Part shown: one piece after another, positions 34,680-41,850 of the stretch
Position numbering within the stretch: the first letter of the stretch is position 1
How the letters are laid out: each line of letters starts with the position of its first letter
NCBI GenBank assembly: GCA_015061615.1
Contig: SUWE01000001.1
Location: 78,450 to 142,449 of the forward strand
DNA length: 64,000 nt
Reading direction: 5' to 3'
Origin: Lentisphaerota bacterium
GTDB taxonomy: Bacteria; Verrucomicrobiota; Lentisphaeria; Victivallales; Victivallaceae
Position numbers and translations under genes: made by a program
Notes under the pieces: model-generated
Told to the model about the DNA's origin: nothing
What the model saw: the letters and a program-made list of their open reading frames with translations, nothing else
Database searches by the model: none

Positions 34680-35534
34680 ATGGCTATATTCAGCAGAGGA
34701 AAATATTCAACTTTGAAAAGCTCCGGACCGCGCAAGATGATCATTCCAGACGGTTCCTGGGTCAAGTGCAAAAAGTGCAGTCAGACGCTTTATACAGAGC
34801 GTTTACAGGATAATCTGCAAGTCTGCTGGTGTTGCGGTTATCACATGCCGATGCCGGTGCGTGAACGTATCCGTCAACTGACAGATGAAAACAGCTTCCG
34901 TGAATCCGATGCAAATCTTGAGTCGGTAGATCCACTGAAATTTGTTGACTCCAAGAGTTATGCTGTACGTTTGGAAGAAAGTAAAAAGAAATCCGGAATG
35001 AACGAGGCTGTCTGCTGCGGCAGAGCGGCATTGAACAATATCCCGTTTTCACTCGGAGTTATGAATTTTGACTTTATGGGAGCTTCAATGGGATCGGTCG
35101 TCGGTGAACGGATCACCCGGATGATCGAAAATGCCACTGCTAACGAAGAAACAGCCGTTCTCGTTACCGCATCCGGTGGCGCGCGTATGCAGGAAGGTAT
35201 CCTGAGTTTGATGCAGATGGCAAAGACCAGCGGTGCTTTAGCGCGTCACCGTGAAAAACGTCTCGGGTATATTGTCATAATGACCAATCCTACTTACGGC
35301 GGTGTTTCTGCAAGTTTTGCCACTCTCGGTGATGTCATTCTTTCTGAGCCCGGAGCTATGGTCGGCTTTGCCGGCCCCCGCGTTGTTCAGGAAACGACCA
35401 AGTCCGTTTTGCCCGAAGGATTCCAGACTGCGGAGTTCCTTTTGGCGCACGGATTGATTGATCGCGTGGTAGAACGCAAAAATTTACGAAAAGAATTATC
35501 TTTTTTACTTGACATTTTCAAGAAGAAGATATAA
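34680..35534 (+). CDS. accD: Acetyl-CoA carboxylase carboxyltransferase subunit beta
   Basis: 284 residues, full length. With AccA it moves the carboxyl group from carboxybiotin to acetyl-CoA to give malonyl-CoA. The N-terminal zinc ribbon is intact (Cys30, Cys33, Cys49, Cys52), followed by the crotonase-like fold with TASGGARMQEGILSLMQMAKT and PTYGGVSASFATLGDVI. The last codons contain the -35 box of the SRP RNA promoter. No accA is next to it. The gene follows the isochorismatase gene by 17 nt. Confidence 0.95.
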   Translation: MAIFSRGKYSTLKSSGPRKMIIPDGSWVKCKKCSQTLYTERLQDNLQVCWCCGYHMPMPVRERIRQLTDENSFRESDANLESVDPLKFVDSKSYAVRLEESKKKSGMNEAVCCGRAALNNIPFSLGVMNFDFMGASMGSVVGERITRMIENATANEETAVLVTASGGARMQEGILSLMQMAKTSGALARHREKRLGYIVIMTNPTYGGVSASFATLGDVILSEPGAMVGFAGPRVVQETTKSVLPEGFQTAEFLLAHGLIDRVVERKNLRKELSFLLDIFKKKI

Positions 35535-35536
35535 AT
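35509..35536 (+). promoter_or_regulatory. Promoter of the SRP RNA gene, inside the accD end
   Basis: TTGACA (35509-35514), a 16-nt spacer and TATAAA (35531-35536). The -35 box is within accD codons. Predicted start is 35543-35546, matching the RNA's 5' stem. Confidence 0.7.
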
Positions 35537-35545
35537 TATATAATG

Positions 35546-35660
35546 TCGCAAGACGGACCTCGTGTGTTGTCTGAAGCGCCAACCGGGTCAGGTGGGGAAC
35601 CAAGCAGCCCTACGCGATTTCTGACAGGCCATGAGTCATCTGTCTGCGGCGTTTTTTTTC
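35546..35660 (+). ncRNA. ffs: Signal recognition particle RNA, small bacterial type (4.5S)
   Basis: The domain IV hairpin is clear: GGTCAGG-TGG-GGAA-CCA-AGCAGCC at about 35587-35610, where GGAA caps a three-base-pair stem and the CAGG/AGCAG internal loop is the Ffh-binding site. Compared with E. coli (TCC...GGA) the closing stem has changed on both sides and still pairs. The 5' GTCGCA (35546-35551) pairs with TGCGGC (35646-35651), and eight T follow (35653-35660), serving as terminator. It lies close to dnaX, as the SRP RNA gene does in Bacillus. RNA ends are estimated to within a few bases. Confidence 0.93.
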
Positions 35661-35695
35661 TGTAATTTATCTCTAAATTGAAGGGATTTTCCGTT

Positions 35696-36427
35696 ATGTG
35701 CGCTTTGAGAATCGACGGTCGTGCCTGTGACGAATTGCGTCCGCTTGTTTTGGAAACTGATTATCTTTCCCATCCATTGTCATCTGTTTTTATTTCCTGC
35801 GGTAAAACGAGGGTACTCACTGCGGTTTCCTGCGAAGAAAAAGTTCCCTCATGGATGAAAAATCAGAAAGTTCCCGGCGGTTGGGTTACCTGTGAATACG
35901 GTATGCTCCCTTCTGCAACAACTGAACGCTGTCGCCGCGAGGCATCTGCCGGCAAACAGGGCGGCAGAACAGTGGAAATCCAGCGCCTTATCGGCCGCTC
36001 TTTGCGGATGGCTGTTGATTTGGAAAATCTCGGTGAAAGAACCCTTTATCTTGATTGTGATGTTGTCGATGCCGATGGCGGCACTCGTTGTGCAAGTATT
36101 TCCGGAGCGGCATTGGCGCTGGCAATCGGCTGCAAACGGCTTTTCCCTGCCGCTGAAAATCCTTTCAAAGAACTTGTTGCCGCTGTCAGTGTGGGGATCA
36201 TCGACGGAGTGCCGATGCTTGATCTTTGTTATGAAGAAGATTCGCGTGCGGAAGTTGATATGAATGTTATTATGACTGCTTCAGGCAAACTTGTCGAAGT
36301 GCAGGGAACCGCTGAAGGCGCACCTTTTTCCCGCGCTCAGCTTAATGAATTGATTGATTTGGCTGAACATGGCTTGAAACAGATTTTTGTCCGTCAGCAG
36401 GAAATTCTGGAGAAGATCAATGGGTGA
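35696..36427 (+). CDS. rph: Ribonuclease PH
   Basis: 243 residues from the ATG at 35696, with GAAGGG upstream; an in-frame TTG at 35678 is rejected as it overlaps that site. The enzyme trims tRNA 3' ends by phosphorolysis. Seen: the N-terminal RIDGRACDELRPL, EYGMLPSATTERCRREA, GRTVEIQRLIGRSLRMAVDL and LDCDVVDADGGTRCASISGAALAL, the phosphate-binding and catalytic segments. The stop overlaps the dnaX start by 8 nt, so the two are co-translated. Confidence 0.95.
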   Translation: MCALRIDGRACDELRPLVLETDYLSHPLSSVFISCGKTRVLTAVSCEEKVPSWMKNQKVPGGWVTCEYGMLPSATTERCRREASAGKQGGRTVEIQRLIGRSLRMAVDLENLGERTLYLDCDVVDADGGTRCASISGAALALAIGCKRLFPAAENPFKELVAAVSVGIIDGVPMLDLCYEEDSRAEVDMNVIMTASGKLVEVQGTAEGAPFSRAQLNELIDLAEHGLKQIFVRQQEILEKING

Positions 36428-38351
36428 ATATCAGGTCATCGCACGCAAATGGCGTCCGCAGTGTTTTGCTGACGTTGTCGGTCAGGAACATGTGGTAAGG
36501 ACTTTGCGTAATGCAATAAGCAGCGGCAGAATTGCCCACGCGTATTTGTTTGTCGGACCCCGCGGAATCGGCAAAACCACACTTGCACGAATTTTTGCCA
36601 AAGCATTGAATTGTGAAAACCCGGTCAATGGTGAACCTTGCTGCAAGTGTGCCAGCTGTTTGGAACTTGCGGCGGAACGCAGTCTTGATGTTCTTGAAAT
36701 CGACGCCGCCAGCCGTAACTCCACTGTTGATATGCGTGAATTGGCGGAAAATGCTTTGACCCGTCCTGCAAACGGCAAGTATAAAATCTATATTATAGAC
36801 GAAGTCCACATGCTCAGCAAACAGGCTTGGAACGTTTTGCTTAAAACAGTCGAAGAACCGCCTGCGCATGTAAAGTTTATTTTTGCGACGACCGAAGTTC
36901 ATCAGGTTTTGCCGACGATTATTTCCCGTTGTCAGCGTTTCGACCTTATGCCGATACCGACCAGACTTATTGCAGGGCGATTGCAGCTTATTGCCGATAC
37001 GGAAAAGGTGAGTATCAATCCTGCGGCTGTCAATGCCATTGCCCGCGCCGCAGAGGGCGGTATGCGTGATGCCCAGTCGCTTCTTGATCAGATGATTGCA
37101 TTTTTTGCTGCCGGTGACGGGGCGCAAATTACTGAAGAACAGGTGTTGTCTCTTTTCGGTTTGACCGATAAAGCGGATATGGATGCGATTTTGAAAGCGG
37201 TTCTGCTGAATAATCCGGCAGAGGTCGTCACCCGCATTGCCGATCTTGCAAAACGGGGAAAGAATCTTGAAACTCTGTTTGATGATTTGTTGCGTGCCTT
37301 GCGTGCAGTTCAGCTTTGTACGATAATGGCGGATCCGTCTGCGCTTTTGGATGAGTCCCCGGAAACATTGGATAGTTACCGTAAACTGTCTCAGCTTGCT
37401 CCGCGTGATACGATCCAGATATTGCTTGAAAATGTTGCTCCTGTCGGCAGGATATTGCATGATGCTCTGAATAAGCAGGTTTATCTGGAAACATTGCTTT
37501 TGAAAGCGATGCGTGAGGCGCACGCAGTCCGTATCGGGGATATCCTTGCCCGTCTGAATCAGCTCCGCACAGCCGGAGAGTTGAAATTTCTTGAGCAGCT
37601 GCCGGTAGTGGAAAAGAATATCCATGTTTCTGTTGCTCCTGCGCAGGTTGCTGTTTCACAGAGTGAGGAAAAGGCAGCAGAAGTTTCTTCAGAAGTTCCG
37701 GCGGCGGAAACCTCAGTAGAGACTCCAGAAGAGCCGGCGGCTGTTGAACCGGTTGCTGTTGAACCGGTTGCTGTTGAACCGGTTGCGGAAAAGAAAGTGG
37801 AAGTTCCAACTGACGTTCCTGAAACAGAAACAGCTGTCGAAATTCCGACAGAACCGGTCGTCGCGGAACCGGCAGTGGAAACAAATGTTGCTGAAACGAT
37901 TACGGAAATTCCGCCGGTTGCAGAGACGGAAACAGAATCATCTTCTGAAGTTACAGATGATGAGCCTGTTGAAGAAATCGAACCGGTTGAGGAAGAATCT
38001 GGCATTTGTGTATCAGAGAGTATTGATGATGAGAGTGTTGAGGAAGAATCTGAGGAAGATGATTTCTCCGAAGTCAGTGATGACAGTGTGCTTCCGGCAA
38101 TGGAACTTATGCCCCCGCCGGAAGATATGAGCGACGATATTGATGAAGAAACTGTTGTTGTTTTTGATCAGCCTTCTTCATATCAATATTCCCGAAGGGA
38201 GGATCCGAAAGACTCTCTTACACCGGACAGATTGCAAAAAAGTATTGCCAATGATGACCCGCAGGCGCTTCACGATGTGGTGAAAAATAATCCAGTGGTA
38301 GAAGAAACGCTTGATTTGTTCAGTGGAATGGTGATCGATATCCATCGCTGA
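36420..38351 (+). CDS. dnaX: DNA polymerase III subunit gamma/tau
   Basis: 643 residues from the ATG at 36420. The clamp-loader ATPase is seen: RKWRPQCFADVVGQEHVV, Walker A VGPRGIGKTTLARIFAKAL (residues about 41-59), zinc cysteines in CENPVNGEPCCKCASC, DEVHMLSKQAWNVLLKTVEEPP as Walker B region, and the arginine-finger ISRCQRF. Domain III reaches about residue 375. The C-terminal 240 residues are acidic and Val/Glu/Pro-rich, unlike the usual tau domains, and hold a perfect 15-bp triplicated repeat (37740-37784). No convincing A-AAA-AAG slippery site for the gamma form is found at the domain III border, so a single product is likely. Confidence 0.93.
   Translation: MGEYQVIARKWRPQCFADVVGQEHVVRTLRNAISSGRIAHAYLFVGPRGIGKTTLARIFAKALNCENPVNGEPCCKCASCLELAAERSLDVLEIDAASRNSTVDMRELAENALTRPANGKYKIYIIDEVHMLSKQAWNVLLKTVEEPPAHVKFIFATTEVHQVLPTIISRCQRFDLMPIPTRLIAGRLQLIADTEKVSINPAAVNAIARAAEGGMRDAQSLLDQMIAFFAAGDGAQITEEQVLSLFGLTDKADMDAILKAVLLNNPAEVVTRIADLAKRGKNLETLFDDLLRALRAVQLCTIMADPSALLDESPETLDSYRKLSQLAPRDTIQILLENVAPVGRILHDALNKQVYLETLLLKAMREAHAVRIGDILARLNQLRTAGELKFLEQLPVVEKNIHVSVAPAQVAVSQSEEKAAEVSSEVPAAETSVETPEEPAAVEPVAVEPVAVEPVAEKKVEVPTDVPETETAVEIPTEPVVAEPAVETNVAETITEIPPVAETETESSSEVTDDEPVEEIEPVEEESGICVSESIDDESVEEESEEDDFSEVSDDSVLPAMELMPPPEDMSDDIDEETVVVFDQPSSYQYSRREDPKDSLTPDRLQKSIANDDPQALHDVVKNNPVVEETLDLFSGMVIDIHR
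37740..37784 (+). repeat. Three perfect 15-bp tandem repeats in dnaX
   Basis: GCTGTTGAACCGGTT occurs three times in succession and encodes AVEPV repeats in the acidic tail. The exact identity suggests recent slippage; length changes of 5 residues would keep the frame. Confidence 0.9.
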
Positions 38352-38385
38352 TAAGAATATTTTTCCAGTAAAAAAAGGATAAGGA

Positions 38386-38427
38386 GAGGTGATTTCAAAA
38401 GTTTTTGAGAACTCTTGAAATTGTCTC
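38386..38427. repeat. Copy of dispersed hairpin repeat
   Basis: A near-perfect palindrome in which TTTCAAAAGTT pairs with AACTCTTGAAA around TTTGAG. Its reverse complement matches the sequence at 59088-59124 at nearly every base and resembles the left end of the element at 21405. It follows dnaX. Confidence 0.65.
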
Positions 38428-38463
38428 AAGGTATATAATCAATCCATAACCGGAAGGATTTTT

Positions 38464-38537
38464 TGCAAAATCTGCCGGAACTTTCAGGTCGGGGGATGTG
38501 AAAGCAAGGTGTTGTTTCACCGCAGGTGAATTTTGCA
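38464..38537 (+). promoter_or_regulatory. Riboswitch-like leader with alternative hairpins, before a prepilin-like gene
   Basis: TGCAAAAT (38464-38471) and ATTTTGCA (38530-38537) close a 74-nt domain. CTGC/GCAG continues the helix. Inside, CTTTCA (38481-38486) can pair with TGAAAG (38499-38504), or GTGAAA (38498-38503) with TTTCAC (38515-38520). These two hairpins share bases and exclude each other. The domain ends 24 nt before the ATG at 38562. It matches no c-di-GMP or other riboswitch consensus that I know. The switch idea is an inference. Confidence 0.4.
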
Positions 38538-38561
38538 GAAAAATAAAGGAGATGTTTTTTT

Positions 38562-39245
38562 ATGAGTAGTAACAAAAGACTCCACCATGGTGGAGTAAAG
38601 CTTACCAGCTTTACTCTTATTGAACTCCTCGTTGTTATCGCGATAATCGCGATTCTTGCCGCAATTCTGCTCCCTGCTTTGAACAGCGCCAGAGAACGGG
38701 GCAGAGCGGCGTCCTGTACCGCTAATTTGAAAGAACTCGGCAGAAGTTGCGATATGTATGCCGATGATTATGATGACTGGTATCCTCATTGCGGCTATAC
38801 CAGCAGCGATAGTACGGATAACTTTTTTACTCTGGAACCTATGGTAAAATATTTTGGTGACCCAGCCAAAGATCCTTCTATTGTCCTTTGTCCCACAGGT
38901 GACCGTTATGGTCTGGGCAGATCAAAACAGGTCAGTACCAATTACAGTTATACATTCAACAATTATCTGGTTTGTCTCGGGCGGCTGTCAGGTTCCTCCT
39001 CTGATCTTACTGTCAAACGGTTGAAAGTTTCAAACCCCAGCGGCAGATTTCTTATGAGCGAAACAGGTTTTGACGGTTGGCGCAAAGCAATGGATAAAGG
39101 TTACGCCATTTTTAATGATAAAGATTATATTTCATTCCGTCACAACAAGAGAGCCGGAGTCGTTTTTGTGGATGGTCATGTCGAACTTCTTTCAAATGAC
39201 GATTTCCCGTCTGTAAGCAAAGATACTGAAAATTTCTGGAAATAA
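38562..39245 (+). CDS. Prepilin-like protein (N-terminal methylation motif, H-X9-DG type)
   Basis: 227 residues. The prepilin signature [18 protein letters not shown] is at residues 18-35, followed by [18 protein letters not shown]. The C-terminal motif [12 protein letters not shown] (H-X9-DG) and GHVELL are complete, which marks the DUF1559-like family. AAAGGAG lies before the ATG. It is the first of five genes linked by short gaps or overlaps, the others being secreted proteins and a sugar isomerase. The first codons hold two successive palindromes, like those of the gene at 12988. Function is unknown; members are presumed to be cleaved by a prepilin peptidase and anchored in the inner membrane or in a pseudopilus. 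Confidence 0.88.
   Translation: MSSNKRLHHGGVKLTSFTLIELLVVIAIIAILAAILLPALNSARERGRAASCTANLKELGRSCDMYADDYDDWYPHCGYTSSDSTDNFFTLEPMVKYFGDPAKDPSIVLCPTGDRYGLGRSKQVSTNYSYTFNNYLVCLGRLSGSSSDLTVKRLKVSNPSGRFLMSETGFDGWRKAMDKGYAIFNDKDYISFRHNKRAGVVFVDGHVELLSNDDFPSVSKDTENFWK
38580..38616 (+). repeat. Two successive palindromes inside the start of the prepilin-like gene
   Basis: First, the perfect 16-nt palindrome CTCCACCATGGTGGAG (38580-38595). Then arms GAGTAAAGCT / AGCTTTACTC around TACC (38593-38616). They overlap by three bases, and encode [13 protein letters not shown]. They correspond one-to-one to 12998-13030, with base changes that preserve pairing. Confidence 0.9.
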
Positions 39246-39259
39246 TGGAGTAATAAATT

Positions 39260-39814
39260 ATGAAAAAATTCTATCTCACACTTGTCGCCCTTTTTTCACT
39301 GAATCTTTGCGGAGCAGAAAACCTGCTGACTGCCGCAGGTGCGTCTTATACCGTGTTCCCCGGTGATTGGAATAAAAATCTTGTTAATGATAAGAATCTC
39401 GGTAAGATGATCGACCCTGATTTTGATCGTGCCAATGAAAAACGCAAAGGTCTGCTTGCTGATGGTGTGACTGCTCAGCGTGCAGTGTGTTACAACTATC
39501 ACTGGACGGCCAAAGATCAGCGTTTTGTAACAATAGTTGCTGATCTTGGCAAAGAGTATGCTGTTGATAGCGTGCGTATTGTCGCATTCCGCAACAATGA
39601 GGCTTACCAGCCCGGAAATTTTGAGGTCGCCGTCAGCAGTGACAACATTGAATTCAAAGAACTGGCAAAGGGGGATGACTGGGTTACCAAAGCCCGCTAT
39701 GAACGTATTGCTGATGTTGCCGCATCCAGTGCAAAATGCCGTTATGTCCGCATCAAAGTGTGGACTTGCGGTTCCTGGATAAATATTTCCGAAATCGGAG
39801 TTTTCGGAAAATGA
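39260..39814 (+). CDS. Secreted F5/8 type C (discoidin)-like domain protein
   Basis: 184 residues. The N-terminus is a signal peptide (KKFYLTLVALFSLNLCGAE). The rest forms one domain with features of the discoidin/F5-8C jelly roll: NDKNLGKMIDPDF near the start, FVTIVADLGKEYAVDSVRIVAF (about 91-112), FEVAVSSDNIEFKELAKGDDW, and the closing CRYVRIKVWTCGSWINISEIGVFG strand. Such domains bind sugars. It starts 14 nt after the prepilin-like gene and overlaps the next gene by 4 nt. A substrate-binding role is inferred. Confidence 0.78.
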   Translation: MKKFYLTLVALFSLNLCGAENLLTAAGASYTVFPGDWNKNLVNDKNLGKMIDPDFDRANEKRKGLLADGVTAQRAVCYNYHWTAKDQRFVTIVADLGKEYAVDSVRIVAFRNNEAYQPGNFEVAVSSDNIEFKELAKGDDWVTKARYERIADVAASSAKCRYVRIKVWTCGSWINISEIGVFGK

Positions 39815-41850
39815 AAAAAATTTTTATTCTGATTGTTTCTGCCGTCGTTGTTTTGCTCAATGCGGCAGATTTTTCATTGAAAGACGGTCAGAAAAAAGCA
39901 TTCCGCTTTGATGCTCCTGAAGGGAAAAATGCAATTTTGTTTTTTCATGCCCGTATAAAATTGCCGCATCCTGCTGAAAGTTGGGGTAAAAATGTTCTTG
40001 AAGTAAAACTTAACGGAAAAACGCTTGTTGCTCCGCTCAATAAAAGCGAATACCTTTTTGATCCTCAAACAGTTCCTTATGGTAAATACAAAGTCTGTGA
40101 TAGCGGCAGACTTTTTCTCAAAGGGGATTCGGATTGGGAAGTTTTTAATGCCGGCAAAGGTGAACTTTACAGTAATATCCAGCTTTTGAATCAGACGAAC
40201 AAATCTGAATTGTCCAATGTTTTTTACAGCTTTGCTTTCAAACTTGACGGTTTGAAAGAAAAAGGGAATGTCGTTACATTCAAGCTGGCTATGCCGCAGG
40301 AACTTGCAGCATATTCTGCTGAAATTTCGGCTGTTGCGGTTAAAGGATTTGATAATCTGATAACATTTAACCGCGATTGGATGCAGTCGGTTTATCCGTG
40401 GAGTTTTCCGTCTTCTTTTGAACTTGGCGGAGTTGAAAAAGCTGTTGCCCGTAATGAACATGGATTTGCAACATTTTCCGTCTATGCTTTTACTCCGCAG
40501 AAATTCCAGCTGCCTTCTCTGCCGTCGGAATTCCAGATTTACCGTTTGGATAACTCCAATATCCCTGCAAAACTCAAAGAAGCTGAGCTGCGTCACATTC
40601 CCAATATCGGTAAACCTTATGTCCCTGAGTTGCTTACGCCGCTTGCATCGGGCAGCAGTGTTGATCTTCCGGCAGGAACAACGACTTTTGCAGTCAGGTT
40701 GCGCAAAAATGTTGCCGGTGAATTTCCGGCAGGAACTCTGCCGGTGAAATTCAAAGTGCTGGATATATTTCTTCCTGAGGCATCCAAGTTGCCTGTTGAG
40801 AATACCATGTATATCATGGCAAGCGGAACAGATTCGCAAAATATTTATCCTGAATTTTTGGATTATGGAATGAGTATGATGCTTCTTTCCCCATGGACAG
40901 CTCCGATTCCGTTGAATATCAAACAAGGTAAACTTACTGCCGATTTTTCAAAATTTGATGCTATCGTAAAAAAATATCAAAGTCATGGATTGAGTTGCAA
41001 AACTCTCTTTTTCGGTACCTCTGAGCCGATTATCCGCAATATCGCCAAACTTACAGGAGAAACGGAAGATAGTGAAATATTTCAAAAGCGTTTCAAAGAG
41101 TTTGTTGAATTGTTTTTCAATCATGCCGATGAACTTGGTTTGATGGTGTACCTTTCTCTTTATGATGAAGCAAACTTTCAGAAAAATGTCTGGGGCAAAA
41201 CAAAACTTTTGACCCGTATTGCAACAAGTGTTCCAAACTCCCGTATGTGGTCAACTGTTACAGAGCTTGCTTCTGCGGCGTACTATTATGATGCTCTCGG
41301 TTACCGCAAGGGCAGAGATATGTGTATAACTCATCCTTTTCAACTCTATGAGCGTAAAGATGATGAAATCGCCAACGGTGTGTTGTGTCCCGATCAGAAA
41401 GTAGGCAATCTGCGTAATCGCTTTGCAGGAGAATATGAAAGTATCACCTCATATCCGGCGTCAAACAACCGTTATGCTTACGGAATCCGCTCTTATCAGG
41501 GAAAAATCAAATATATGATGGGATTTACTTTCTGGTGGGGCAATATGTATAAAGGCAAGGATAATGTGAAACCGACAAAATGTTACTATGTCTGTTACCC
41601 GTTCCATGAAAAAGTCACAGGTGTCCGTTACAGCAGTGTCGGTTGGGAAGCTATCCGGTGCGGTATTGACGATATGCGTTACATTGTTTATGCTCATGAG
41701 CTGTTGAAGAAAAAATATGGTGATGAAGAAGCGCGTTCAAAGTTGAATGGGATTTTTAATTTGCCGCGTTACAGTTCTGCTGATTTTTCACCGGACCACT
41801 TTAATAAAATCAGACAGCAGTTGACTGATATTATTTTGGAGTACAAATGA
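39811..41850 (+). CDS. Secreted DUF4091-like protein, putative glycan-active
   Basis: 679 residues from the ATG at 39811, overlapping the upstream stop (ATGA); an in-frame codon at 39736 would start inside the previous gene. A signal peptide is present (KKIFILIVSAVVVLLNAAD). Residues 25-230 are a beta-sandwich; the middle is barrel-like with YLSLYDEANFQKNVWG carrying an acidic pair; the end (SVGWEAIRCGIDDMRYIVYAHELLKKKY) resembles the helical DUF4091 end. It is probably periplasmic or outer-membrane exposed. The next gene encodes a longer relative. The enzymatic activity is unproven. Confidence 0.68.
   Translation: MKKIFILIVSAVVVLLNAADFSLKDGQKKAFRFDAPEGKNAILFFHARIKLPHPAESWGKNVLEVKLNGKTLVAPLNKSEYLFDPQTVPYGKYKVCDSGRLFLKGDSDWEVFNAGKGELYSNIQLLNQTNKSELSNVFYSFAFKLDGLKEKGNVVTFKLAMPQELAAYSAEISAVAVKGFDNLITFNRDWMQSVYPWSFPSSFELGGVEKAVARNEHGFATFSVYAFTPQKFQLPSLPSEFQIYRLDNSNIPAKLKEAELRHIPNIGKPYVPELLTPLASGSSVDLPAGTTTFAVRLRKNVAGEFPAGTLPVKFKVLDIFLPEASKLPVENTMYIMASGTDSQNIYPEFLDYGMSMMLLSPWTAPIPLNIKQGKLTADFSKFDAIVKKYQSHGLSCKTLFFGTSEPIIRNIAKLTGETEDSEIFQKRFKEFVELFFNHADELGLMVYLSLYDEANFQKNVWGKTKLLTRIATSVPNSRMWSTVTELASAAYYYDALGYRKGRDMCITHPFQLYERKDDEIANGVLCPDQKVGNLRNRFAGEYESITSYPASNNRYAYGIRSYQGKIKYMMGFTFWWGNMYKGKDNVKPTKCYYVCYPFHEKVTGVRYSSVGWEAIRCGIDDMRYIVYAHELLKKKYGDEEARSKLNGIFNLPRYSSADFSPDHFNKIRQQLTDIILEYK

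Noticed and set aside
38230..38250. A-rich run in dnaX that could be a slippery site
   Set aside because: It lies near the end of the gene, far behind domain III, and no stimulatory hairpin follows; it would not produce a gamma-like form.
38464..38537. Possible c-di-GMP riboswitch before the prepilin-like gene
   Set aside because: The GEMM-I consensus parts (GCAAA...GAAA tetraloop receptor, ACGCAAAG) are missing, so only an unnamed leader structure is reported.
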